Shown piece after piece: positions 1-13,434 of a stretch of 64,000 nt of DNA (its first letter is position 1; every line of letters begins with the position of its first letter). The position numbers and the translations under genes are program-made. The stretch comes from Nemophila menziesii. Its lineage: Eukaryota > Streptophyta > Magnoliopsida > Boraginales > Hydrophyllaceae. The notes under the pieces were generated by a model, which saw only the letters and a program-made list of their open reading frames with translations, did no database searches and was not told the origin of the DNA. The stretch spans positions 21,810,001 to 21,874,000 of the forward strand of contig JARWIR010000008.1 of assembly GCA_029959085.1 (NCBI GenBank), read 5' to 3'.

Positions 1-1439
1 AGGTGTTTGTTTGCATTTAATACAATCTTAATTTAGTTCATTAAGATACTCGTGGAGCCCTTTGGGATAAATTATTTTAAAGGTAAAAATGATTTTCAAT
101 CAAAATTGAAATATTTAAGGAAAAAATCACTCGATCGTCGAACCAACCCCTTTATCAATTTAATGGATTATTTTAATAATCACATATCTAGTGTTTTTCC
201 TAAAAATGATTTTAAAAGTTTAGAGTATATTTCTTGGTATATAATCATTTCAGTTGATTATTTTAAAAAAGCAATCCTAAACAGATTCTTAATTAGTCTG
301 TTTTATTAAGATGTAATGCTAAATTTAATTTTTTTCAGACGTTATCTATTAACCTGATAAATTATATTCAAGTGTTTATTCATCATTAAAAATCTATAAT
401 TTAAATAAATAAACAACACATTAATAATGATATTACCCTAATGAAAGCAAGCTATCATATTAATTTTTTAGAGTGTCTATGTTCGATCTTTGTAAACCGA
501 TGATAACCAAACCAATTAAAAAATCGAATTATATAACCATCCATTAGGTAATGATTTTGAAAAGTGTAACCAATGATTAAAACGTTAGATTATGGTTTTA
601 GATAAATATAAAAGCGAAAAACCAAAAAATCGAAAAAACATTTATTATCATGTATATATTCAAATTCTGTAATAACTTAGGTTAAATTAGATATATTGAA
701 TTTCTAAAAAACAAAATCCAGATATTAAATCTAACCAACTAAATCATATATATGCAATTTAATCAAATACCAACATAATTTATTATAAACCTTTGAGATA
801 TTGTTTATAAGTGTGGTTTTATTTTATGAAAACTAATATATTTTTAAATTGTCATTTGATTATGGTTAAAAACCGCAAAACTGTTTAAAAAACCGAACCA
901 AATGATACTGTTATGATTTTGAAAAGTGTAAATGATGGTCAAAACAGTTAAGTTATCGTTTTAATAAAGAAAACAGTTACATTTATGGTTATTAGTATTT
1001 TTTTAAAATATCGAATCGTTTCCATCCCTACTCAAAATATAATGATAAAAAGTTTGTTCAAAATATGAAAAAGAATATGGAGTATTTTACTATCATTTGA
1101 GTTTTGTATTACTAAAAAAAAGTAACATTAATATCACGTGGCTTCATTTTGGTAAGTCAGGCACGACTTTTATTTATTATATAATTATTTCCATGTTAAT
1201 AATGATTATATTTATGAATGAAATTGCAAATACATTGAAATGATTAAATTATATTTGTTATTTGTAATAGATAAATATCTATATAATGTCTACTAAGTGA
1301 AATCGTTCTAAAATATTCATTTTATCCGTTATCTATAACAGCAAGATGAAAGTCTATTTAATGCATAATCTAAGGACAAGAGAAGAGTATTTGAAAAATA
1401 GTTTTTTTCTTCAACTCTCGAACTAGATCTTTGAATTTA

Positions 1440-3090
1440 GCCAAGTGTCCGACTGATTGCTTATTAAGTCAAGCAACCTTGACTTGAGCCTTATCATCAC
1501 CACCTCGAGCATTGGTCGCCTTCTCATGTGCCTCCCAATGACGGATGGTAAGACCATCATAGAGGATAGATTTCCGATTAACATCGTCCTTCATTCAAGG
1601 CATTCATCTTTAAATTGTAAACTACCTCTCAAGCTTTAGTTTAACTTATGAGTGCGACTGAACACGGTAGTATTGGCTTTCAAGCGAACAAGGAAGCTCC
1701 GAATGCGTACCACCTATTAGGAAAGCAAAAATATTTAGAAGAACAAAATAGAAGACAAACCCAAATAAAAGAGCACATGAAAAAAATTACAGAAACGAAT
1801 AATATAACTGGACAAATTACACGACGTTTAAAGATCAAGCGGCTGCATAGCGCCCATTCCGAAAATTGGAATATCCGCTAGGAAAAATAGAACACATTAG
1901 CTAGAGTAGAATACGAGGATTTGGTTCCAACAAGATCGAGTGACCCTCAAGGCAAAATAAGACCCCTGAGTCTGAGAATGTATCTCGAAAGAACCTCTAC
2001 CATTTTTCCTAAGAAGGGGCATTGATCTCAACATTCCCTGCCTCTTAGTAGGCAGGTCCCATGGAGCTTTCGGCTGGGTATTATGATGATGAACTTGTTA
2101 AGAAAGTGGTCGAGATGGAAGGGGATGGCTCTTAGGATTCTTTGATGAATCCAATTCTACACGACATTTTGCGCTAGCTGATCTTTTGAATGTTTGAACG
2201 GAAAAAAAAAGTGAAACATATATAGAGAAATATTAGGAGTTCTGAATAAAATAAATAGAAATTAGTGATGATATGTAACAAAATAACCACGTTTCTATAG
2301 GGAAAAATAACATTTCATCTTCTTGAGGTAATAATGGCTTGACGCCTCTAATCCCATTTGATGGCGCACGTAATTCATCTAAAAATTGTAGTGATTATGA
2401 CCCCCTCACCAATCTCTTGGGTTACGGGTCTCACGGTAACCAACGACCAGTTCATAACTATTATTCTTGACGAATAGATCGGGCCAAATAAACTCTCTAG
2501 GCAGACTGTCTGGAAGTCATCGAGATCTTCTATTCGAGTACTAGGGGGTATTAATAGGCTTATTTTTGTATCACAGAGCGCGATAGTTATGCTCTGAGTT
2601 TTGAGTATTCCGCTGAAGCCTACCTCTTTTGAAATCCGAGTCCAATATGTTCAGAGAACTTTGAGCGTATGGCGTTTCACATGACCAGTATATGCTCAAG
2701 GACGTAGCCTCCTAAGCACCCCTGAGGGAATACGATAAAAGCCCAACCATGTATACAAGGAATTTCTTATATGTAAATACCCATGCCATGAGCTACATGA
2801 GGTATCACTTATCTTCTCACACATTTCATATTATCAAACCTTTCATATTAATATGCTCCTCGATCCCGAGACTGATTTTTTTATCGGAGTTCCATCGAGA
2901 GTCACACCTGCATCTGTTCCTAACCTTTGTCTAACTTCAGGCCACTAGGCTTGGAAAAAAATAGTTCCAGCTTAATAACCTTCCATTAAAGCATCAAAGT
3001 TCCATCATTCGGGTATTCTTATTTGTCGGATGTTTCACGCTCTATCAACTAAGTTTCTTAGAAATATTAAATTATCGGCGCCAAAACTTG
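1440..3090 (-). mobile_element. Possible decayed gypsy-like sequence inside copy A
   Basis: Read on the minus strand, 3075-3087 gives GTTTTGGCGCCGA, close to the tRNA-Asp type primer site of plant Ty3/gypsy elements. Sequence downstream to about 1440 includes a stretch that in copy B still encodes a charged, coiled-coil-like peptide. No LTR pair, reverse transcriptase or protease was recognised, so the assignment is weak. Frames are broken. Confidence 0.3.
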
Positions 3091-3917
3091 TTAAAGGGTT
3101 ATAATGTGCTCGTACACCATATCTTGTATTAAATTGATTTCAGGAAGAAAATCACTTAAAGAAAACAATGGAAAAAGGAGCAAATATGTTTCATGAACAA
3201 TAGATATTATAGATTACACAACTTAACCAAACGGTGTGACAAAAGTTGGGACTAGCACAAATATGAAGTAGAGAAACTCGGTGTCTATTTTAGTTGTAAG
3301 AAAAAATATCGCCTTATATATAATTAAAGAATAAGTCAGAGACCTTATACATATTATATTTATCATTATTAGAGCTTTCAAAACATAGATTGTTACGCTT
3401 TCTAGGAATTCATGTTCAATAGATTGCTTTACTCCATATCATTTTCTCGTACTTCTGTTTCCTATAAAAATCACATTTTCTATTAAAAATAATTATGAAA
3501 TAATCAAATAATGTTCCTAAAATAATATTACTTTCATATAAAACATATTCACATAAAGGTTAAATAAATAATCCTATTTATATGAAAACAAATAGTTTAC
3601 AAATGTTAAAATAAGCTTTAAGTTCTTTTTTCCAATCATTTTCTACTAGAATTTGGTGTTTCAATCAGTTTTGGTATTGGTAATAGTGATATGAGGTTGA
3701 TGGAGAAAGTGATAATGGTGGTGATGTGGAGGAGAAGAAGATAGAGAAAGAGAAGAAAAAAAAGTGAGTTATCGTTGATCATCGATTGGACACAAAAGGT
3801 TTAAAAATTATTTGACAAACATAAATTGGCAACTTGTTACTTGAGGAAAAAAAGGGATCATTTGAGGCATTTACCCTAAAATAAAACTATATGAATAATG
3901 AAATAAAAATATAAGGG

Positions 3918-4305
3918 ATATTTCCCCCATATGGTCTCTGAATTATTGGCTAGTTACCTGATTGGTCCTTGAACTTATAAAGTTACGTAAATGGTCCTTG
4001 AACTTCATTTTGTCTTTTCATTATTCCCTTCGTCTAACTTTATCTTAATTTTCAAGTGGAAAAAACGTTTGAGGACCAAATTGGTAGAAGAGGATAGTTT
4101 AGGGACCCTTTTGAGGGAATTTTAAAAGTTTAAGGACTATTTGGGTCACGAAAATACATGTTTTCACATGGTCTTAACGGATAAAAATGGATAGAAGTTG
4201 ATATATATAAAAAACAAAGTTCGAGGACTATTTGGTCAACTTTAAAAGTTTGAGGAGCATTCTAGTAACTAGCCTATAGTTCAACGACAATTTGGGGAAT
4301 TATAT
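3918..4305. mobile_element. MITE with long terminal inverted repeats (copy A)
   Basis: The left end (TTCCCCCATATGGTCTCTGA and onward, including GGCTAGTTAC) is mirrored at the right end, whose reverse complement reads ATTCCCCAAATTGTCGTTGA and also GGCTAGTTAC. The inverted arms are near 90-100 bases with a short centre. The whole body is made of a degenerate motif around 'TGGTCCTTGAACTT / GAGGACTATTTGG'. There is no coding sequence. The same element sits at the matching place in copy B, so it predates the duplication. Confidence 0.7.
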
Positions 4306-5819
4306 AAAGTTTTCCTCAACCTAAAAAGTGCCTTATGATATAAACATCACTTTGTAGCCGCCACCAACTCATTTCACTTCTTCAACCCTTTTCTATTACT
4401 TAATCGCTTCCTATGCTCACCACCACAAATAACCATTTGAATTACTGTCACCCTAGAATTCTGCGATCAAACACAGGTTTTCACCGAATCCACCACTACA
4501 ATCGATCTACCAAATTTCCTATGCATCAACCTCCATTTCCTCTCATAAATCTATTGTAAAAGTATTTAGATCTAGTTAATCATGCACACCATTTATTTAT
4601 ACAATAAAGGTAAGGACTATCTACAATAAATTTTTGTTGTATTGATCTAATATATGGTTTTTGTGTATTTCCGTACTTTCATGTTTTATATTTTTAATAA
4701 AAAATTATAATATATTTAAATTTGTGTAAATCAAGTTAACTATAATTTGGTATGAGAAGATTAGTAATACTATAAACTGCTAGGAGGACACAAAAAATTT
4801 CCAAATCTTTGTAAATTTCTATTCAATTTTTTTGGGGGTTATTCTTATAATAAAACCATTTTTTATTAAATTAGCTAGATATAGTTTTTTATTATCTTCT
4901 CATAAATAATTATTTATAGGTTACTTCTAATTTTTTTTATAATTTATATGTACTTTGTAATTTTAATATTTAATTTGATCTAATTTTTTTTTATAAACTT
5001 GTTTATGTGTACAATTGGTTAAAAACAAAGAAATAAGGATTGATGGTTGCTCTAATAGTTAGAGTATTCCATGATGACCAAGACATCCCTGTATCAAATC
5101 TTACCGTGTCAAAATAACTCCGAGCTAAAATGACTCTCAATGTATACAATAACAGAAATCCCCAATAAAATAGGCTTTAAATTTTAAAAAATGGTGGTTA
5201 ATTTTTTATTTTACTATTCTGATACAATTGTTTTTATAAAATATTTCGGTAAGTTTGGACTATATCCTAGACCAATAGGGGTCGCATTTCTGTAGTCCCT
5301 CTTGAATTTTATTCCCGATACGTGCAAATATTTTATATAGTTTGATACACAATATATTGTTTAATGTTGCTATCTAATTTTGCTTAACTTCTTATAGGTT
5401 ATTTATATACACATAATATATTTTATTCAAATAAAAAGATCGCTGGTCATGCTATTTCAACAAAAGACAACATAAATAATATAGAAGGTAAGTTACATAC
5501 TATTTATTAAAAAATTATATTTTAATGGTTAGATAAATAATTAATAACTTAAAAAACTTATTATCGAACAATTTATTACTTGAAGGGTAAATTCAACATT
5601 GTCCTCATGATATATGAAATACGCAAATATATCAAGATAGGAATTTTGCAACAATAATCCTCGTGATATCACAAAAAGATAATATTCTAATGATAATTTT
5701 TGTATATATATTATTGTATTAGTTTTGTATGAAATTTATAAAAATGTAGAATAAAAGTTGTTCCTTAATTAATAGAACATATGAATAACTCAGTTTTCAT
5801 AAATTTTTGGAATTTTGTC

Positions 5820-6200
5820 CTAAAATCACAGAAAGTGATAAAGCTGAAGCAACTGAAGAAGAAGAGAAAGAACTGGAAGGAAAAATCATGGCCTACTACA
5901 CAAGAAGATACATAGTCGTTGCTTGGGCTTATTGATGTTAAAGTCCTTTCAAGGGTGTTAAGAATGGTTAAGATCAGCTACTTTGGTGTGAGAAGAAGAT
6001 GAAGAAACTAGGTTTATCTTTGGTGTGAGGTGAAGATGAAGAAACTAGTTTTATCTGATGGAAAGTTATAGAAAGACCATCTTCTATCTTGTTTAAGTTT
6101 CCCCAGTCCCTAGCATTGCCAACTTTATAAATTTTCTTCAGGTGGGTATTATATGTACAATTTGAGGATCATATGGAAAATATTATTTTCAGTTTATAGG
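5820..6200 (+). other. Unrecognised gene-like fragment, copy A
   Basis: A short acidic reading (SDKAEATEEEEKELEGKI) is followed by a G/A-rich stretch and FINFLQVGIICTI-like sequence, with stops in between. It is less AT-rich than its surroundings and is shared with copy B. It resembles a captured exon but I recognise no family. A duplication of GAAGATGAAGAAACTAG lies at 5997-6050. Confidence 0.25.
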
Positions 6201-6477
6201 TGATACATATTAGTCTCATAGATTGTTTGCAGATGCAAGTATTTGACTCTAAAGTTTGTGTTATGAATATCTCACATATTGTGTAAAAGCTTATTTCTTG
6301 TATTATAATTTTATATATCTTGATGTACTAAACTAAACTTGGTCATAAATTTTCATAAACTGTTGCAAGTCTTATATCACTTTTCTTTATAATCATAAAG
6401 TTTCATATGACAATTACATTGTCCACCACGACTTTTCCAAACACTCAACCACCACCACCTTATCCAATATCTAAGCT

Positions 6478-6523
6478 TCCAAATGGAGGAAGTGTTAAGC
6501 TTCCAAATGGAGGAAGTGTTGGC
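6478..6523. repeat. Short tandem duplication private to copy A
   Basis: A 23-base unit beginning AAGCTTCCAAATGGAGGAAG occurs twice in a row. Copy B has it once (22868 onward, with point changes). It arose after the A/B duplication. Confidence 0.8.
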
Positions 6524-7696
6524 TCTATAAAGCTTTAGTCATGCACAATCGATAAAAGAAAAGTTGCCATCCCTCCAAAAGATCCCTAGAGCTGCTACCC
6601 GTGGCGGAGGCACGTTCAATTGAGGTGGTCCATGACCGCTGATTAAAAAAGAAAATTGATTGTAGTAATTGAACCCCAGATTTTTCAAAATTTTATATGA
6701 ACACCGGTATAATCCTAGAATGTATAGTAAGCTATAAACTAGCTAATCAAATCCCAGGTAATTTTTTTAGTTTTTTTTTTTAAATTTTTAAATTTTTCCT
6801 TATAATTAATCTTCACACCAATCTTAAAATGTAGGTATGGTAAAAGGAAATTCTGAACAAGGTGCACAATTACTCGAAAAGTTAAGCAAGGTTCTTCCAT
6901 TACATAAAGTCGGGGAGTTACAAACTTTTATCGTGTTTTTAAAGTGAGTAACACAGATAATTTATTGTTATTTATTAAATATAATTTTTTTAATTTTTAC
7001 AGAGCAGAAGAATTACGGAGCAATTATATGTTCAAATTTATGAGCTATATCTGGTGATAGTTTTCTTCGTGAGTTGACTTGAGTTTTTCCTTTGGCTGAG
7101 AAACATGAAAAAGTGGAGGGGAGAAAGTGAGTTTGTTAAGAGATTAGCGATTTTTAAAGGGATTTTTAGAAATAAAGAAGACTGAAAAGACGTTGTTTTG
7201 TTGTTATGAATGTTTAGTTTTGGGAAAAATTGTGAGATATTCTATTAGTTTTATTAGATCCCTTATTAAGCAAATAACGTGTGATTATGTATATTTTTGA
7301 TTTTTTGAGTATTATTATCTTTCTAGTTATTGACTTGTGGATACATAGTTTTTTTATTCAAATTTAAAGATGTGCTGGATAAGTACTTGACGATATTATG
7401 AACAAGTGAGAAAAACAAGGTGTTTGTTAAATACTAGATTAACAATTCATTGATATAGGAAGGAAAACTCTCTATGAGATTAGGTTTTAATTGTACATTG
7501 GACAACCTAGTATAAGAGAATAGGTCATTGAGAACTTAAAAGCAAACTATGAAGTTCAATAATGTTTATTACAATACGTGGTAAATAACCTTAAGGAGCT
7601 ATAATTACTTACTTGGCTATTCTCGTATCATTATTCACATTTTTTGTATGGTGTCTTTTGATAGAAAGTGAATATATTTGCTAATATGGAGTCTGA

Positions 7697-8290
7697 TTTG
7701 TTGGGAAGAAAAACATAGAGATAGAAGAATAACAAAGAAAGTAATGCCATAATAATAAAAGAGACACATGATTTACATGGTTCAGCAAATTCCCTACATC
7801 CATGGAGGTTCACACTGTTTAACTATAATATAGAAAACCTTGAACAAGAAGAACAACCCTCTTCTATGTTCTACAAGAATCACTTTTACGTTTTCTCACA
7901 AGTTTATCGTTCACACTCACTTTGTTGGTCTCACGCCTCCCAATAATTCATATACACATGCTACATATATATAAGAGAGAAAACTCGGAGTCAAAGGTAA
8001 ATTGGTGTCCAAGACAATTTGGAGCCTAAGAAAAGTTAAATTAGGTAATAAAGTTTCTCGTTGCCAAAGTTACTTGGTCTCCACTTAATAAGTCTCCATA
8101 AATATAACAGTCATTCACTTGGAGACTTATCCATTAACCAATTGCGCTTGACCATCATATGAACACGGTATGAACCTTAAACCACTATCTATCCTTGAAG
8201 GCCAATTAAAACTGAACAATAGTTTAGTTTCTCGATCGTAACCACCTTAGTGAACATATTTGTTGGATTCTCACTTATATGGATCTTCTC
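7697..8290 (-). mobile_element. Copia-type retrotransposon 3' remnant
   Basis: On the minus strand, 8290-8180 reads KIHISENPTNMFTKVV, then EKLNYCSVLIGLQ. This matches the well-known C-terminal end of Ty1/copia polyproteins (form K-H-x-x-x-N-P-A-D-M-x-T-K), just after the RNase H domain. A purine tract with GTGGAGACCAAG follows, then LTR-like sequence with a TATA-like TTATATATATG near 7965. The far end reads TTCCCAACA, the mirror of a TGTTGGGA LTR terminus at 7697. Stops interrupt it, and the body of the element is absent. Confidence 0.55.
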
Positions 8291-8700
8291 GATCGTAACC
8301 ACCTCAACTTAAGAGGAGGAGAACTTTTAAAGATTGATAGTTTACTTCTTGACGTCTATAACGAGGAAGAGATATTTTTTGAGGTAGAGATATTTTTCCA
8401 AGATGGAGACATTATCAGGTTTTTTGGGCCTCAATTACTGAATATATGTCAAAGTGGAGATTGTTAGAGTTACTTACCAAAATATTTTTTTGTAAAGTCG
8501 GCCTCATTTAGTTAATAAACCTAATTTTCTGGCTACCTATTAATACACATATTGTGCATTATTATTTACACATTTTAGAATAATTTTCTATTGTAATCTC
8601 CTTTTAATTATAGTGAAGCTTTGTCATTTTCATATGGTTTCTTACCATCTTGGGGTTTCACGAAAAATCTTGTGTTTATTACTTGTGTTTATACAACCGA
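8291..8700 (+). mobile_element. Copia-type 3' end and LTR remnant
   Basis: The end of the internal region is visible as AAAGTGGAGATTGTTAGAG at 8450-8468. This is the usual polypurine tract followed by TGTTAGA at the start of a copia LTR (about 8461). LTR-like sequence with a possible CA end runs to about 8696. The 62-residue open frame at 8279-8467 spans this end and is not a recognised protein. It is orientated opposite to the neighbouring remnant, and TTCTCGATCGTAACCACCT occurs in both (8226 and 8285). Confidence 0.4.
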
Positions 8701-8793
8701 TCTAATTATATCACCCTATTTTGTGGAACGGTTCGTCGAAAATTGGTGATAGTGTTTGTTCATTCTTTTGTGGTGGGAGATGATGGTGGCAAT

Positions 8794-9371
8794 TAGGGCT
8801 GCAAATGAACCGATACTCTCACCAAGGGCTTGAGTTTGAGTTTGTTAAGGGTTTGTTTGAGTTCGGCTCGTTAGTTAAACAAGCCAAGCTCAAGCTTTAA
8901 ATTCAGGCTCGTTTACTAAACGAGACAAACTCAAACATATATAAGCTCGATTCGTTAAGCTCGTGAACAGTTTGGTAAGGGTTCTTTAAAAGCTCGTTAA
9001 TAGGCTTGATAGATATATTCAATTAAAAATTATATAGGTATACATACAAAAAGTCAAAACTTTTGTATTATGTAATTAATCATAACTAAAATATTTTATA
9101 TCTATTAAGTAATTTTTTTTATATCTAATAAATATACTACTAGTATCTAGGGCTACAAATGAACCGATACTCTCACCAAGGGCTCGAGTTTGAGTTCGCT
9201 AAGGGCTTGTTTGAGTTCGGCTCGTTAGTTAACAAACCAAGCTCAAGAAAGCTAAAGCTTGGTTCGGCTCGTTTCGTTTCAAGCTCAAACCAAGCTCAAG
9301 CTCACTAAAATATTAGCAAACAAACTCAAGAAAGCTAAAGTTTGGCTCGGTTCGGTTCGTTTGCAGCCCTA
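8794..9371. mobile_element. hAT-type MITE with 8-bp target duplication
   Basis: The ends are inverted: TAGGGCTGCAAATGAACCGA on the left and, reverse-complemented, TAGGGCTGCAAACGAACCGA on the right. The 8-bp GTGGCAAT flanks both sides (8786-8793 and 9372-9379), the target length of hAT transposons. The interior is rich in CGGCTCG/AGCTCAAGC motifs. A second copy of the left end occurs inside at 9148, so the right 224 bases form an end-to-end element of their own. There is no transposase. Confidence 0.85.
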
Positions 9372-9379
9372 GTGGCAAT

Positions 9380-11190
9380 GGTCGGCAACGACGACGGTGT
9401 TGGTCGGTAACGTTAACGATGGTGGTTAAGAGACGATAGAGGTGGTGGTAGGAGACGACAGAAGTAGTGGTAGGTGATCATGATTAGGATGGACCGTTAG
9501 ACCTCCATAATAGAGTTGTGTTGTAGTAATTGACCTCTCACATAACTAAGACTTCAATATGAGATTTGTGAGTTTTGTGATTGATGACTGTAATTTTTAA
9601 ATGCTTTCTGATACATGCTAAAAGTGTCATTAAAAAAGCACAAGAGAAGGAAAAAGTAAGTGTTTTTGGAGTTTGAGGCAATAAGGCTATTGCTGATTTG
9701 ATTCATCTCATTATAAGACTCTCTTCACCTTCACATCAATTCACATTACAATAACTAACATTTGCAACAGATTTTTTATTTAACATCTACTAGTAAGTAA
9801 TAATGGACAAAGACAAGACAAGGAAGGTTCGAGATTTGATTATATGTCTAACATAAAAAAAAAATGGTGCCCGAACCTTTTCAATTATTATTATTTTTCT
9901 ACCTAGTTTACTCTTTTATTGTTGTAACTTTAATTCTCAACTAATAAAAAACTTATGATTTTGCGATGAATCATTCATTAATTCATGATTTATCTATTCA
10001 TGGAACTTGCAGGCTTTGCCGTGGTACCTACTGATGCGCGTAACTTTATCTCGCGTAACTTTATCTCAAAGTTCTTGGCTAAAAGAATAATGGCCAAGAC
10101 GGTTGCTAAAACAAAAGCTAGAATTCTTTTGGGGATAATCACCGGGAGGGGATAGAGGGATTTTGCCTTAGGGTAAAAATGTGCCGTCCTGAGGTAATAT
10201 TATCATTAGGTGCAAATTAATAATTGCGAAGTCAAAATTACCACTCTCTAATAATTGCTAAGATTAAAAGTTCTATTAGCGAGACTTCACTGTTTTAAAC
10301 CAACAGTTTAAACCAGTAGTGAGTAGTTGAATGAGTCCCATTGATTAAGCTAGTTTCCATCTTAAACATAAAAGAATGTCAGAGTTACCAAAAGACAATG
10401 CAAGAAAACCAAAGGAGGATGATCAATGTGAGCTCTTGAAGATTGAAAAACTTACTCGAGATCGAAAATTGAAGAGTTTGGTTAGTGCAGTATAGAATTT
10501 CTGAAATTAAGAAGTGAAGTTCTGAAAATAGAAAGCAACAAAAATATAAGTAAATCAGTATAGAATTTCATACAAGCAACCTTGAAATGCTAAGACATAC
10601 TAGTATGTAAAGATAAAAAGTTATATACTGGAGTGTTGATTTAATATCACATACAAGGTTCACTCACTATATACGATAAAATCACTCGATCGTTGACAAA
10701 CCGCTTTATCAAGAAATGCAACTGAAAGAAAAGATCCATGTCAGCAATTTATGATTCGTTTTCACCTTTTTGGTATAGTTTATTATAGAGTTAAAATTAC
10801 TTTTAACTAACCAGTGAGATTAGCTCACAGGTCATAGTTTTGGTCATTCAATTTAGTCGTGTAGGTTCAAAGCGAGTCAATGACTCCGAATTCAAAGTGG
10901 CTCTCTTATGTAACAAAAATAAAAAAAACTTTTATTTTGGATTTTTTAATGAAAATTAAAATATTTATTAAAAATCACTTTAAATATTTATTTTAAAAAG
11001 TTTATATTTAATAAATTCTTTTAAATTCTTTTAACGGTCTATATAATTTTTTTCCATAAATCTGAATACTATATTAGACCTAAGTATCTCTAAACTTACT
11101 AAAATCCTGTCAGAGTGCACATAATAGTACAAGGGGTAGCACAACCACTTCTGTCTCGGGTTAGCAACTTCTATAAACCCCCCGGAGGAT
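9380..11190. other. Intergenic, no gene seen
   Basis: 9380-9480 is GGT/GAC-rich low complexity. GCGTAACTTTATCTC is repeated directly at 10038-10067. AAATCACTCGATCGT at 10678 repeats a phrase near 127 in copy A. The remainder is AT-rich with no open frame of note and no recognised element. Confidence 0.6.
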
Positions 11191-11194
11191 CTAT

Positions 11195-12010
11195 ACATGG
11201 GCTCAGATCTATCTTGAGGTTACTCTCATTTTTGCCATACAGTCTGCGCGATAATTCGCTTCCCTGTATACATGAAAGACCTCAAAATTGGCATTATCCG
11301 CGATTATGTTTCTACAGTAATTTAGTATCTGATCCGACCAATCCCCTTTGCTCCCACCAAGCTCTGAAAGATACCGCTGATATTCTATGTATAGTATCTC
11401 ATAAGCAAAGATCATTCTGCTCTAACCAAATATGCCAACAAATAGCGAGAGCAACTGTCACAAAATCAAGCCCGCTGTCGTCCCCTCTACATGACAACAA
11501 ATTTTCCCATCAGCTACGATTTACTCCAGTTCCCTCTACTCCAACATTGATATGGGACCTATTATGTACAACAACGCATGGTGAAAGGTTCTCGCGACTT
11601 TTTGATGTGGTATCGCTGCCCCTCACGTGTAGCTGATTGTTCGGGCTATTACCCGTGGTCGCACTTCGAGCACCTGCAACAAAGTTATTTTCATAGATAT
11701 TATTAGCTGCAATAGAGCCCAACCCCTGCATGTTATTATGAACCCATCAGCAACAGTTCATCCTGTTGCAGCGCTGCCGGACCGTCTACCATGTGCACGA
11801 CCTGTCGTCCTGATTCGAGCTAGTACCGCCCACCCCTTCCAAATCCCATCACACTTTGTATAGACACGGAAGAGGTGAATTGCTGTTTCCGACGCTTCAC
11901 CACAACTTCACCACACCGGGGATACCATGACCCCACGCTTCACAATATTATCGTATGTAGGGAGACTGTTCTAAATAGCACGCCATAAGAGGAAGCAAAC
12001 TTTTTGCGTG
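11195..12010 (-). pseudogene. Decayed LINE tail: zinc-binding RT-associated and RNase H segments
   Basis: Read on the minus strand, the segment from about 12000 down gives WRAI, LPTYDN, RGV and then a CGEASETAIHLF phrase, the pattern of the zf-RVT region of plant LINEs. Downstream, 11209-11415 encodes a 68-residue tail with FEVFHVYREANYRADCMAK, the end of the plant LINE RNase H domain (H-V-x-R-E-A-N-x-x-A-D). The parts lie in different frames and contain stops. The stretch is clearly more GC-rich than its surroundings, which suggests a different source family from the other two LINEs here. Confidence 0.7.
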
Positions 12011-12364
12011 CACTTTAAATCCCATAACTTCTCTCAATTGAAATCTACTGTCAAATGAAAAGTTTTAAATGCTTTATATGTTGATTTCACAATGAATACG
12101 CTGGAAGATTCAAGGTTCCACTTAACCTATCTCCCTTGCTTATTACCACCAAAGCATCGCCCAATCAAGTATACGGAGAATGAAATTATTCGTCATTTAC
12201 TACAATTACAAGATTAATTTTCAATTAGAATAAATAGATAGAGAATTAAAAAAAATACCCATAAGTCTATTAATTATTACTTAAATTATATTTAACATTT
12301 TATTCTTATTACTTTCACCATTTGTCATATAATATATATTTTTAATTTTTTATGTTAAACTCCG

Positions 12365-12672
12365 TCTACCGCCTACCACTACCGACCACTACCGACCACT
12401 ACCGACCACCACCACCACCCACCCCCACTACCCCCACCGCCACCACACCATCACCACCACCCCACCACCCTCACCCACCTTCACCCTCACCACCATCCAC
12501 CCCACACCTACAAGCACCAGCACCCCTACCAGCACCACCATCACACCACCCCCACCCTACCCCACCACACCACCCCACCCTCCACCACCACCACCATTAT
12601 TCTCCGCCGACCACCACCACCTTCGCCCATAACATCAACTGACTACTTCCGTCACCACCAATCACCACCAAC
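12365..12672 (+). repeat. CCA-rich low-complexity tract
   Basis: Degenerate CCA/CAC/CCT repeats. The open frame at 12352-12642 (Pro/Thr/His-rich) is an artefact of the repeat, not a gene. Confidence 0.85.
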
Positions 12673-13434
12673 TAATTACATCACACACCCGTGATTTAAA
12701 AAAAATCATAACTAATTCTAAAAAAAAATTGTAGTTAAGGACGAGGTAAGTTAATATTTACATTTATGCAATTATTTTTGAGTTTTTTGATTTTTTAATT
12801 TCAATATTCCGTTTTATGTGCTGTTATAATACACAAAAATATATTTTGTCAATTCCACCATATGCGTGCGCCTGTGAATTTTTCTAAAATATTCATAATA
12901 ATTCCAAAAATGTCAGAAAAATAAAAAAAATAGCACTTTTAGACGAGCGAAGTTTATATCTACATTTGTAAAAAAAAGATCAATTTTTTCGACTTTTTTT
13001 AATTTTTAATTTCGATATACAGTTTTATATGATTCTACAATACACAAAAATATAATCATGTATTCCTATAATACATACAATCATAGATTTAATCTAAAAC
13101 ATTATGGTCTTTAATAAATTATTTTTCTCTCTATTAATCGCTTATACCCTATTTTTACTTGTTTCTAACTATCTTGATGTATTCTCTTTTGTCCAATCCA
13201 TTTCTCTTAATTTATGTGTTGATGTAATACACAAAACAGTAATTTGTGTGTTGATGTAATACACAAAATAATAATTTGTGTATTTGTGTATCATAGGAAC
13301 ACATAAAATCATGTATTCCCTTTTAGTCATTCCCTTTTGAGTATGTGATTTTGTTTATACATTAACACACAAACTGACTTTGTGTACTGATGTAATACAT
13401 AGAAAAAGACCAGTGTCTATTACTTTAGCATCAG

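Larger units (their letters stand above)
1..7685. repeat. Large duplicated unit, copy A
   Basis: This stretch aligns along its length with 16021-40765 once the insertions there are set aside. Matching landmarks include the first 300 bases with 16021-16380, 1380-1880 with 17640-18010, 3600-4320 with 19860-20580, 5830-6200 with 22260-22590, and 6830-7670 with 28630-28910 plus 40180-40760. Differences are scattered point changes and small indels, so the duplication is old. No intact gene lies in it: the short open frames at 52-309, 1457-1881 and 2749-2934 are not preserved as frames in copy B. It carries an older MITE and a decayed gypsy-like stretch that copy B shares. The right end abuts a copia LTR-like sequence starting TGTTGGGA near 7697. 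Confidence 0.85.

Noticed and set aside
12352..12642. A 96-residue Pro/His/Thr-rich open frame
   Set aside because: Produced by a CCA-rich tract. Composition follows the repeat, with no start context or conserved domain.
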